Shown: piece by piece, positions 16,280 through 23,975 of the stretch
Position numbering within the stretch: position 1 is the stretch's first letter
Layout of the letters: each line of letters starts with the position of its first letter
DNA from: Pseudomonas fluorescens
GTDB taxonomy: Bacteria; Pseudomonadota; Gammaproteobacteria; Pseudomonadales; Pseudomonadaceae
Assembly: GCF_005938625.1 (NCBI RefSeq)
Contig: NZ_VCNJ01000014.1
Location: 62,001 to 126,000 of the forward strand
Direction: 5' to 3'
Length of the DNA stretch: 64,000 nucleotides
Made by a program: the position numbers and the translations under genes
Notes under the pieces: model-generated
What the model saw: the letters and a program-made list of their open reading frames with translations, nothing else
The model's database searches: none
What the model was told of the DNA's origin: nothing

Positions 16280-18373
16280 ATGGCAAACCCGGACGCCCTG
16301 AATCAGCAGCGATCTTCTGCTCGCCTGCTGCAACCGACCGTCAAATCGCATCTGGCCTACACGCTGCTTTGCGCGCTGGTCATGATGGTGATGTTTTCCG
16401 TGCTGCGCCTCGCGCTGCTGGTCTACAACCGCGAGATGATCCTCGACACCCCGGCTTCGACCTTCCTCGAAGCCTTCGCCAATGGCCTGCGTTTCGACCT
16501 GCGCCTGGTGGTTTACGTGTGCATTCCGCTGGTGCTGGCACTGTTCAGTGCTCGCGCCATGGCCGCACGCGGTTTCTTCCGTCTGTGGCTGACGATCGCC
16601 TCGAGCATCGCGTTGTTCCTCGGCTTGATGGAGATGGACTTCTACCGCGAGTTCCACCAGCGCCTGAATGGTCTGGTGTTCCAGTATGTGAAAGAAGACC
16701 CGAAAACCGTGATGAGCATGCTCTGGTACGGTTTTCCGGTGGTGCGCTACCTGCTGGCCTGGGTCGTCGGCACTGTCATCCTGACGCTGGCGTTCAAAGG
16801 CGCTGACCGTGCCACCCGCCCGCGCGGGCCTTTCAGTGGCGGTAGCGTCAGCAGCCGTCAAGTCGCGCCGTGGTACACCCGTCTGGCGGTGTTCGTGGTC
16901 TGCCTGCTGATCTGCGTGGTCGCGGCCCGTGGCACGCTGCGTCAAGGCCCGCCGATGCGTTGGGGTGACGTGTACACCACCGATTCCAACTTCGCCAACC
17001 AGCTCGGCCTCAACGCCACGCTGTCGCTGATCGAGGCCGCCAAGTCCCGCATGGGCGAGGATCGCGACAACATCTGGAAAGCCACGTTGCCGCAAGAACA
17101 AGCGCAGAAAGTCGTGCGCGACATGCTATTGATGGCTGACGACAAACTGGTCGATGCCGATATTGCCGCCGTACGCCGTGATTACACGCCGCCGGCCGAC
17201 AAGACCCTGCCGATCAAGAACGTCGTGGTGATCCTGATGGAGAGCATGGCCGGTCACTCGGTCGGTGCTCTGGGTGCGCCGGGCAACATCACGCCATACC
17301 TGGACAAATTGTCGAAGGAAGGCCTGCTGTTCGACCGTTTCTTCTCCAACGGCACGCACACCCACCAGGGCATGTTCGCGACCATGGCCTGCTTCCCCAA
17401 TCTGCCAGGTTTCGAATACCTGATGCAGACTCCGGAAGGCAGCCACAAACTGTCTGGCCTGCCGCAGGTGCTCAGCGCCCGTAACTACGACGACGTGTAT
17501 GTCTACAACGGCGATTTTGCCTGGGACAACCAGTCGGGCTTCTTCAGCAACCAGGGCATGACCAACTTTGTCGGCCGTAACGACTTCGTCAACCCGGTGT
17601 TCTCCGATCCGACCTGGGGCGTGTCCGACCAGGACATGTTCGACCGTGGTCTGCAGGAGCTCAAGGCGCGGGAAAACGGCAAGCCGTTCTACGCGCTGCT
17701 GCAAACCCTGTCCAACCACACGCCATACGCCTTGCCGACGCCATTGCCAGTCGAGCGCGTGACCGATCGTGGCAGCCTCAATGAACACTTGACCGCCATG
17801 CGCTACTCCGATTGGGCGTTGGGTCAGTTCTTCGAGAAGGCGCGCAAAGAGCCGTACTTCAAGGAGACCCTGTTCGTCATCGTCGGTGACCACGGTTTCG
17901 GCAACGAGCGTCAGATCACCGAAATGGACCTGGGCCGCTTCAACGTGCCGATGCTGATGATTGCACCGGGCATTCAAGAGAAGTTCGGTACCCGTGATCA
18001 CACTGTGGGTACACAGATCGACATCGTGCCGACCATCATGGGCCGGCTCGGTGGCGAAGTGCGTCATCAGTGCTGGGGCCGTGACTTGCTCAATCTGCCG
18101 GAGGGCGACACCGGTTTCGGTGTGATCAAGCCATCGGGCAGCGAGCAGACTACCGCCATCGTCACCGCCGACCAGATCCTGGTGTTGCCAAGAGACAAGG
18201 ACATGGGGCCGAAGATGTGGCAGTACCAGTTGGGTGCCAATCCGCACGCCGAAGTCGTTCCGAATGCACCGCGCACCGCCGAGTTGAAACTCAAGCTGGA
18301 AGCGTTCCTGCAAACGGCGACCAAAAGCCTGATGGATAACACCGCGGGCGTCGTTCACGGCAAGCCGGATTGA
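16280..18373 (+). CDS. LTA synthase-like sulfatase/phosphoglycerol transferase
   Basis: A 697-residue inner-membrane protein with about five N-terminal helices (roughly residues 25-235) and a periplasmic alkaline-phosphatase-superfamily domain. Metal and nucleophile positions resemble LtaS/OpgB: Glu321 in VVVILMESMAG, a candidate Thr359 in SNGTHTHQGMFATM, and Asp537-His538 in VIVGDHGFG. In Gram-negative bacteria relatives add phosphoglycerol or phosphoethanolamine to periplasmic glucans or lipids; the acceptor here is unknown. It stands alone between terminators. Confidence 0.88.
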   Translation: MANPDALNQQRSSARLLQPTVKSHLAYTLLCALVMMVMFSVLRLALLVYNREMILDTPASTFLEAFANGLRFDLRLVVYVCIPLVLALFSARAMAARGFFRLWLTIASSIALFLGLMEMDFYREFHQRLNGLVFQYVKEDPKTVMSMLWYGFPVVRYLLAWVVGTVILTLAFKGADRATRPRGPFSGGSVSSRQVAPWYTRLAVFVVCLLICVVAARGTLRQGPPMRWGDVYTTDSNFANQLGLNATLSLIEAAKSRMGEDRDNIWKATLPQEQAQKVVRDMLLMADDKLVDADIAAVRRDYTPPADKTLPIKNVVVILMESMAGHSVGALGAPGNITPYLDKLSKEGLLFDRFFSNGTHTHQGMFATMACFPNLPGFEYLMQTPEGSHKLSGLPQVLSARNYDDVYVYNGDFAWDNQSGFFSNQGMTNFVGRNDFVNPVFSDPTWGVSDQDMFDRGLQELKARENGKPFYALLQTLSNHTPYALPTPLPVERVTDRGSLNEHLTAMRYSDWALGQFFEKARKEPYFKETLFVIVGDHGFGNERQITEMDLGRFNVPMLMIAPGIQEKFGTRDHTVGTQIDIVPTIMGRLGGEVRHQCWGRDLLNLPEGDTGFGVIKPSGSEQTTAIVTADQILVLPRDKDMGPKMWQYQLGANPHAEVVPNAPRTAELKLKLEAFLQTATKSLMDNTAGVVHGKPD

Positions 18374-18402
18374 TCGCTTACCGACAATAAATCCGCGCAA
18401 TA

Positions 18403-18435
18403 AAAAAGAGGCCCTGAACAGGGCCTCTTTTTTTT
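18403..18435. terminator. bidirectional terminator between LtaS-like and DUF3309 genes
   Basis: AAAAAAGAGGCCCTG and CAGGGCCTCTTTTTT form a near-perfect hairpin with A-rich and T-rich sides, so it can end transcripts from both converging genes. Confidence 0.9.
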
Positions 18436-18448
18436 GCCGGTTACATGG

Positions 18449-18601
18449 CTATATCCGACCGAGCAACAGCAGTACCAACAGCACCACCAACACCACGCCG
18501 ATAATGCCCGAAGGACCATAACCCCAACTTCTGGAGTGTGGGAAGACCGGCAGACCACCGATCAGCAACAGGATCAGGATAATGATTAGAATTGTGCCCA
18601 T
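18449..18601 (-). CDS. DUF3309 small membrane protein
   Basis: A 50-residue protein, beginning MGTILIIILILLLIGGLPVF and ending in a second hydrophobic run VVLVVLLVLLLLGRI, with the conserved centre PHSRSWGYGPSG. Two membrane helices joined by a short Gly/Pro/aromatic loop are characteristic of DUF3309. An AAGGAAAT ribosome site lies upstream of the ATG at 18601. The function is unknown. It is monocistronic and shares a terminator with the converging sulfatase gene. Confidence 0.9.
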   Translation of the reverse strand: MGTILIIILILLLIGGLPVFPHSRSWGYGPSGIIGVVLVVLLVLLLLGRI

Positions 18602-18930
18602 GTCGATTTCCTTGTTGATAGTGTTCGAGAAGTCTTGGTGTTCAAGGGCGACTGGAGACTAAGTAATTCCAGACGGCTTACAAATTCCGACTGCTGCGCA
18701 TGAAAGAAAATTCAATGTTTTTTTAATGTATTTGGATTGCTCGCTTATTTCCTTTAAAGCACAAGATCAAAAGATCGCAACCTTCGGCAGCTCCTACAGG
18801 AGTTCGATGCAGGAGCTGCCGGAGGCTGCGATCTTTTGATCCTCCATTCAGCAACTTGATGGAGCGTGGGCGCGCGCCGATCCTTCGCTACACTCGGCGC
18901 ATCTTCCCCGGAACAACAAGGCTGTGTGCT
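18602..18930. other. gap upstream of DUF3309 and the SDR gene
   Basis: This stretch of about 330 bases has no gene. It holds the leader of the DUF3309 gene, an AT-rich patch (18708-18730) and a REP doublet at 18766-18841. Confidence 0.6.
18766..18841. repeat. REP doublet, GATCGCAGCCT type
   Basis: The arms ATCAAAAGATCGCAACCTTC and its complement enclose the smaller inverted pair GGCAGCTCCT / AGGAGCTGCC. It belongs to a different REP family from the GGGAGCGAGC elements of the window and is the only copy of its kind here. Confidence 0.88.
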
Positions 18931-19746
18931 ATGCAAAATCGCATGATGATCACTGGTGCGGGCTCGGGCCTGGGTCGCGAAATCGCGCTGCGCTGGGCGC
19001 GCGAAGGCTGGCAACTGGCTTTGTCTGACGTCAGCGAACCCGGCCTGCAGGAAACCCTGAAAATGGTCCGCGAGGCGGGCGGTGACGGTTTCACTCAGCG
19101 CTGCGATGTGCGTGATTACAGCCAGCTCACCGCATTCGCCCAAGCCTGCGAAGAGAAGCTGGGTGGCATCGACATCATCGTCAACAACGCCGGTGTTGCG
19201 TCGGGCGGTTTCTTCAGTGAGCTGTCGCTGGAAGACTGGGACTGGCAGATCGCGATCAACCTGATGGGCGTGGTCAAGGGCTGCAAAGCGTTTCTGCCGC
19301 TGCTTGAGCAAAGCAAAGGCAAGATCATCAACATCGCGTCGATGGCCGCATTGATGCAAGGCCCGGCGATGAGTAATTACAACGTGGCCAAGGCTGGCGT
19401 GGTGGCGCTTTCGGAAAGTCTGTTGATTGAACTGGCCCAACAGGAAGTCGGCGTGCATGTGGTCTGTCCGTCATTCTTCCAGACCAATCTGCTCGACTCC
19501 TTCCGTGGCCCGACGCCGGCGATGAAAGCGCAGGTGGGCAAGTTGCTGGAAAGTTCGCCGATCACCGCGGCGGACATCGCCGACTACATCTATCAGCAAG
19601 TAGCGGCCGGCGAATTCATGATCCTGCCCCACGAACAAGGGCGCATGGCCTGGGCGATCAAGCAGAAAAATCCGCAACTGCTCTATAACGAAATGACTTC
19701 AATGGCCGAAAAAATGCGCGCCAAAGCCAAACAGAACAACGGCTGA
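18931..19746 (+). CDS. short-chain dehydrogenase/reductase
   Basis: A 271-residue classical SDR. The cofactor motif MMITGAGSGLGREIALRWA is at the N terminus, NNAG in IDIIVNNAGVASGG, and the catalytic Ser-Tyr-Lys set in NIASMAALMQGPAMSNYNVA. The start at 18931 puts the Rossmann strand at the usual place; an upstream in-frame ATG at 18856 would add 25 residues unlike the family. The substrate is unknown. The next gene (YnfA) is 63 bp downstream in the same direction. Confidence 0.9.
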   Translation: MQNRMMITGAGSGLGREIALRWAREGWQLALSDVSEPGLQETLKMVREAGGDGFTQRCDVRDYSQLTAFAQACEEKLGGIDIIVNNAGVASGGFFSELSLEDWDWQIAINLMGVVKGCKAFLPLLEQSKGKIINIASMAALMQGPAMSNYNVAKAGVVALSESLLIELAQQEVGVHVVCPSFFQTNLLDSFRGPTPAMKAQVGKLLESSPITAADIADYIYQQVAAGEFMILPHEQGRMAWAIKQKNPQLLYNEMTSMAEKMRAKAKQNNG

Positions 19747-19809
19747 CCTTGCCCGTTGTCGGCGGCGTCGTTAGGGTGGCCGCAATGGTCACCCTGTCGA
19801 GACGCTTCA

Positions 19810-20142
19810 ATGCTCAATTACTTGTGGTTTTTCCTCGCGGCGTTGTTTGAAATCGCCGGTTGTTTCGCCTTCTTCATGTGGCTGCGCCAGGGCAAAAGTG
19901 CTCTGTGGGTGATGCCCGCGATGCTCAGTCTGACCCTGTTTGCCTTGTTACTGACCCGCGTCGAAGCCAATTATGCGGGGCGTGCCTATGCCGCTTATGG
20001 CGGGATCTACATCGTCGCGTCGATTGGCTGGCTGATGGTGGTCGAGCGGGTGCGTCCGTTGGGTTCGGACTGGATCGGCGTGGCATTGTGCGTGATCGGC
20101 GCCAGCGTGATTCTGTTCGGGCCACGCTTTTCTGCGGCGTGA
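19810..20142 (+). CDS. YnfA-family membrane protein
   Basis: A 110-residue protein with four hydrophobic helices ([72 protein letters not shown]). The motifs EIAGCFAFF and AYAAYGGIY are diagnostic of UPF0060/YnfA, small drug/metabolite transporter relatives implicated in multidrug efflux in some enterobacteria. The start at 19810 is preferred because the upstream in-frame part is hydrophilic and unconserved. Confidence 0.92.
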   Translation: MLNYLWFFLAALFEIAGCFAFFMWLRQGKSALWVMPAMLSLTLFALLLTRVEANYAGRAYAAYGGIYIVASIGWLMVVERVRPLGSDWIGVALCVIGASVILFGPRFSAA

Positions 20143-20243
20143 TGGCTGGTTGTCGGAAACGTCTGACGGCTTGAAGCGAGCATGGCTGTAAGGTAAAACT
20201 GATTTGCCCGCCATGCATTGTAGAGCCGCGCCAAGCCGCGCAT

Positions 20244-20271
20244 CTTCAGGGTTCGCTAACCCTGAAGGACG
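20244..20271 (+). promoter_or_regulatory. hairpin and CsrA-type site over the csrA ribosome site
   Basis: CTTCAGGGTT (20244-20253) pairs perfectly with AACCCTGAAG (20258-20267) around a CGCT loop. The right arm runs into the Shine-Dalgarno AAGGA (20265-20269), eight bases before the csrA ATG, and AAGGACG fits the CsrA/Rsm core ANGGANG. This suggests structural control of translation and possible autoregulation. Confidence 0.55.
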
Positions 20272-20277
20272 AATCTC

Positions 20278-20463
20278 ATGCTTGTACTCAGCCGTGTCGT
20301 TGGTGAGTTGATTTCAATCGGTGATGACATCACCTTGCGCGTTCTGTCAGTGAACGGTGCCAGCGTGCGTTTTGGCGTCGAGGCGCCACAAAAGGTCAAC
20401 GTGCACCGCGCGGAGGTCTATGAGCGGATTCAGCGCAAGCAGACCACGCAGAAAGTTCGCTGA
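20278..20463 (+). CDS. csrA: CsrA/RsmA-family RNA-binding regulator (RsmI-like)
   Basis: A 61-residue carbon storage regulator that binds GGA motifs in mRNA leaders and controls translation as a dimer. The signature [20 protein letters not shown] and the RNA-contact segment [16 protein letters not shown] are present. The sequence [10 protein letters not shown] rather than MLILTRR/MLILTRK suggests the RsmI paralogue of pseudomonads rather than RsmA or RsmE, from memory of these proteins. It is monocistronic, and its leader has a hairpin that covers part of the ribosome site. Confidence 0.93.
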   Translation: MLVLSRVVGELISIGDDITLRVLSVNGASVRFGVEAPQKVNVHRAEVYERIQRKQTTQKVR

Positions 20464-20468
20464 GGATT

Positions 20469-20696
20469 TCAGTCGAACAGATGCTTGGGCACATCGTGCT
20501 TGAGCATCAACTGGCATTGCTCGCTGTCCGGGTCGAAGACGATCAGCGCCTGGCCCTTGGTCAGAGCCTGGCGCACGCGCAGCACGCGGGTTTCCAGCGG
20601 CGTGTCATCGCCATTGTCGGTGCCGTCGCGGGTGACGAAATCTTCGATCAGGCGGGTGAGTGTGTCGACTTCAAGCGCGTCGTAGGGAATGAGCAT
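20469..20696 (-). CDS. YheU-family protein (UPF0270)
   Basis: A 75-residue protein (MLIPYDALEVDTLTRLIEDF, VTRDGTDNGDDTPLETRV) that matches the UPF0270/YheU pattern of IP-x-x-L and REGTDYG. The start at 20696 has GAGG five bases upstream; an ATG at 20711 would add five residues. The function is unknown. It ends 5 bp from the end of csrA, which converges on it. Confidence 0.88.
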   Translation of the reverse strand: MLIPYDALEVDTLTRLIEDFVTRDGTDNGDDTPLETRVLRVRQALTKGQALIVFDPDSEQCQLMLKHDVPKHLFD

Positions 20697-20776
20697 GGGC
20701 ACCTCGGTCAAATCAATGTCGGGATGCTACGGCGATTGCGGGTTGCCTGCCAGTTCTGTGTTGCCTATGCCGACCC

Positions 20777-20849
20777 CATCGCGAGCAGGCTCACACCTAC
20801 AGGAGAACGCATTCCAAAGGTAGGTCTTCGCCTGCTCGCGATAGCGGTG
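20777..20849. repeat. degenerate REP doublet
   Basis: CATCGCGAGCAGGCTCACAC and its imperfect inverse TTCGCCTGCTCGCGATAGCG flank a short centre. This is the CCTGCTCGCGATAG variant also seen at 6555-6644, here with mismatches. It lies between the UPF0270 gene and the end of the NAGGN operon. Confidence 0.8.
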
Positions 20850-20866
20850 TTCCAAACAACGATGAT

Positions 20867-22057
20867 CTAACTGTCGGAACGCTGCCCCACCAGGCTGTCC
20901 ACCGACGGCACCCGCGTATCGCTCTCCATCTGCGTGTCATGTTCAATCTGATGACTGAACCGGTCCAGCGAAGCATTCGCTGGCGCCGCATCACTGGCAA
21001 ACACCGGCGGACTCAGAATGTAAGCCCCGAGCAGTCGGCTCAGTGCCGCCAGGCTGTCGATGTGAGTACGCTCATAACCATGGGTCGCATCACAACCAAA
21101 AGCGAGCAGGGCGGTGCGGATATCGTGGCCCGCCGTCACCGCCGAGTGCGCGTCGCTGAAGTAATAACGGAACAGGTCGCGGCGCACCGGCAGTTCGTTT
21201 TCACCGGCCAGCCGCAGCAAATGTCGCGACAGGTGATAGTCATACGGGCCGCCGGAATCCTGCATCGCCACACTCACCGCATGCTCGCTGGAGTGCTGCC
21301 CCGGCGCAACGGGGGCAATGTCGATACCGACAAACTCGCTGACGTCCCATGGCAATGCCGCCGCTGCGCCGCTGCCGGTTTCCTCGGTAATGGTGAACAG
21401 CGGATGGCAGTCGATCATCAGTTCCTGACCGCTGTCGACAATGGCTTTGAGTGACGCCAGCAGCGCCGCAACTCCGGCCTTGTCATCGAGGTGACGGGCG
21501 CTGATGTGGCCGCTTTCGGTGAACTCCGGTAGCGGATCGAACGCCACCACGTCGCCGATGCTGATGCCCAGCGAATCGCAATCGGCCTTGGTCGCACAGT
21601 AGGCGTCCAGCCGCAGTTCAACGTGATCCCAACTGATAGGCATTTCATCGACGGCAGTGTTGAACGCATGTCCGGACGCCATTAGCGGCAACACGCTGCC
21701 GCGAATCACACCGTTGTCGGTAAACAGGCTGACGCGGCTGCCCTCGGCGAAACGGCTCGACCAGCAGCCGACCGGGGCGAGAGTCAGGCGGCCGTTGTCT
21801 TTGATCGCACGAACGGCGGCGCCGATGGTGTCCAAATGCGCGGAAACGGCACGGTCGGGACTGTTTTTCTTGCCCTTGAGCGTGGCGCGAATGGTGCCGC
21901 GCCGAGTCATTTCGAACGGGATACCAAGTTCTTCCAGACGCTCGGCGACGTAACGCACGATGGTGTCGGTGAAGCCAGTGGGGCTGGGAATGGCGAGCAT
22001 TTCCAGGAGGACTTTTTGCAGGTAGTTGAGATCCGGTTCGGGGATTTGCGTGGTCAT
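20867..22057 (-). CDS. M42-family peptidase of the NAGGN osmolyte system
   Basis: A 396-residue metallopeptidase homologue. Metal ligands can be seen in SAHLDTIGA, SARHLDDKAG and TEETGSGAAA, and the final histidine in CDATHGYERTHIDSL. It ends the asnO-ngg operon that makes N-acetylglutaminylglutamine amide, and such M42 proteins are regular partners of these genes. It may break down the dipeptide when stress ends, but its substrate is inferred. The start at 22057 has AGGAG well placed. A REP doublet separates it from ngg. Confidence 0.92.
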   Translation of the reverse strand: MTTQIPEPDLNYLQKVLLEMLAIPSPTGFTDTIVRYVAERLEELGIPFEMTRRGTIRATLKGKKNSPDRAVSAHLDTIGAAVRAIKDNGRLTLAPVGCWSSRFAEGSRVSLFTDNGVIRGSVLPLMASGHAFNTAVDEMPISWDHVELRLDAYCATKADCDSLGISIGDVVAFDPLPEFTESGHISARHLDDKAGVAALLASLKAIVDSGQELMIDCHPLFTITEETGSGAAAALPWDVSEFVGIDIAPVAPGQHSSEHAVSVAMQDSGGPYDYHLSRHLLRLAGENELPVRRDLFRYYFSDAHSAVTAGHDIRTALLAFGCDATHGYERTHIDSLAALSRLLGAYILSPPVFASDAAPANASLDRFSHQIEHDTQMESDTRVPSVDSLVGQRSDS

Positions 22058-22127
22058 GGAAACTCCTGATGGGTTGAGCACACCGATGGTTTCGATGAGG
22101 AAAGTTTTGTGTTGCTTGATCGGGCCT

Positions 22128-22200
22128 CATCGCTGGCAAGCCAGCTCCCACAGTTTTTGTGTGTACCGCAAAACTTGTGGGAGCTGGCTTGCCAGCGATG
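22128..22200. repeat. REP doublet, GGGAGCTGGCTTGCCAGCGAT type
   Basis: The two arms CATCGCTGGCAAGCCAGCTC and GAGCTGGCTTGCCAGCGATG are perfect inverses around a 35-base loop. It lies inside the NAGGN operon between ngg and the peptidase gene, so its RNA hairpin could set different levels for the two. Confidence 0.9.
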
Positions 22201-22223
22201 GCGTCAGTCCAGTCACTAGAGAA

Positions 22224-23972
22224 TCAAGAGACAACCGGCTGACTGTGCGGAAACAACAAATCAACAAACCGCTCCGCCGTCGGTTGCGGCTCGTGATTGG
22301 CCAACCCGGCGCGTTCGTTGGCCTCGATAAACACGTACTCCGGTTGATCCGCCGCTGGCACCATCAAGTCGAGGCCAACCATCGGAATATCCAGCGCCCG
22401 CGCCGCGCGCACGGCGGCATCAACCAATGTCGGATGCAGAATCGCGGTGACATCTTCCAGCGTGCCGCCGGTATGCAGATTCGCCGTGCGCCGCACAAAT
22501 AGATGCTCGCCGGCCGGCAAAATGCTGCTGTAGTCGTAACCCGCGGCATGCAAGGTGCGTTGGGTTTCGTGATCCAGCGGAATCTTGCTCTCGCCACTGG
22601 TGGCCGCTTGCCGACGTCGACTCTGCGCCTCGATCAACGCGCCAATCGAATGCTGACCATCGCCAACCACTTCCGCCGGTTTGCGAATCGCTGCCGCGAC
22701 CACTTCAAAACCGATCACCAAAATCCGCAGATCAAGGCCTTCGTGGAAACTCTCCAACAGCACTCGGCTATCAAATTGTTTCGCCGCTTCGATGGCCTGC
22801 TGCAGCTCTTCGATGTTCTGCAGATCCACCGCAACGCCCTGGCCCTGTTCGCCGTCGAGCGGCTTGACCACCACCCGTTGATGCTCATCGAGAAAGGCCA
22901 GATTGTCGTCGGCATTGCCCGCCAGTTGCTGCGACGGCAGATTCAGACCGGCCGCTTTCAGTACTTTGTGCGTCAGGCTTTTGTCCTGACACAGGCTCAT
23001 ACTGATCGCGCTGGTCAGGTCGCTCAGCGATTCACGGCAACGCACGCGACGGCCGCCATGGCTGAGCGTAAACAACCCGGCATCAGCGTCATCCACCTGC
23101 ACATCAATGCCGCGCCGATGCGCTTCTTCAACGATGATCCGCGCGTACGGATTGAACTGCGCCTCCGGGCCGGGGCCAAGAAACAGCGGCTGGTTGATGC
23201 CGTTCTTGCGCTTGATGGCGAAGGTCGACAGGTTGCGGAAACCGAGCTTGGCGTAGAGGCTTTTTGCCTGACGGTTGTCGTGCAACACCGACAGATCCAG
23301 ATAGCTCAGACCGCGACTCATGAAGTGTTCGATCAAGTGCCGCACCAGCACTTCACCGACACCCGGGCGCGAGCACTGGGGATCAACCGCGAGGCACCAC
23401 AGGCTGCTGCCGTTTTCCGGGTCGTTGAAGGCTTTGTGATGGTTCAGGCCCATGACGCTGCCAATCACCGCGCCACTGTCTTCATCCTCGGCCAGCCAGT
23501 ACACCGGGCCGCCCTGATGGTGCGGGGTCAGTAATGTGGCATCGATCGGCAACATGCCGCGCGCCTGATACAACTGGTTGATCGCTTGCCAGTCCGCCTC
23601 ACTCTGCGCACGGCGGATGCGAAAGCCGCGAAACACGCGGGTGGCCTGGCGGTAATCGCTGAACCACAGGCGCAAAGTGTCGGATGGATCGAGGAACAAC
23701 TGCGTCGGTTCCAGGCCGAGAATCTGCTGTGGCGCGGCGACGTACAGCGCGATGTCGCGTTCGCCGGGCTGTTCTTTGAGCAGTTCCTGAGCCAGCGATG
23801 CCGGGTCGGGAAACGTGTGGCCGATCAGCAACCGGCCCCATCCGCAATGCACCGCGATCGGCTCGGCGGCCAGCGTGCTGCCGTCTTCGGCCAGACGTGC
23901 CTGCAAGCGTTCATAGGACGGTGTCTGACCGCGTAGCAGCCGCTGGTTGATGGCCGTGGCGTGGGGTTTCAT
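22224..23972 (-). CDS. ngg: N-acetylglutaminylglutamine synthetase
   Basis: A 582-residue two-domain enzyme. Residues about 95-275 are a GNAT acetyltransferase (RRAQSEADWQAINQLYQARG, LAVDPQCSRPGVGEVLVRHL, NRQAKSLYAKLGFRN). Residues about 290-575 are an ATP-grasp ligase (KVLKAAGLNLPSQQL, RVVVKPLDGEQGQGVAVD, FIEANERAGLANHEP). Together these acetylate and join two glutamines to give N-acetylglutaminylglutamine, the precursor of the osmoprotectant NAGGN. It starts 3 bp after the asnO stop, so the genes are coupled. The pathway is known from Sinorhizobium and pseudomonads. Confidence 0.93.
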   Translation of the reverse strand: MKPHATAINQRLLRGQTPSYERLQARLAEDGSTLAAEPIAVHCGWGRLLIGHTFPDPASLAQELLKEQPGERDIALYVAAPQQILGLEPTQLFLDPSDTLRLWFSDYRQATRVFRGFRIRRAQSEADWQAINQLYQARGMLPIDATLLTPHHQGGPVYWLAEDEDSGAVIGSVMGLNHHKAFNDPENGSSLWCLAVDPQCSRPGVGEVLVRHLIEHFMSRGLSYLDLSVLHDNRQAKSLYAKLGFRNLSTFAIKRKNGINQPLFLGPGPEAQFNPYARIIVEEAHRRGIDVQVDDADAGLFTLSHGGRRVRCRESLSDLTSAISMSLCQDKSLTHKVLKAAGLNLPSQQLAGNADDNLAFLDEHQRVVVKPLDGEQGQGVAVDLQNIEELQQAIEAAKQFDSRVLLESFHEGLDLRILVIGFEVVAAAIRKPAEVVGDGQHSIGALIEAQSRRRQAATSGESKIPLDHETQRTLHAAGYDYSSILPAGEHLFVRRTANLHTGGTLEDVTAILHPTLVDAAVRAARALDIPMVGLDLMVPAADQPEYVFIEANERAGLANHEPQPTAERFVDLLFPHSQPVVS

Positions 23973-23975
23973 CGA

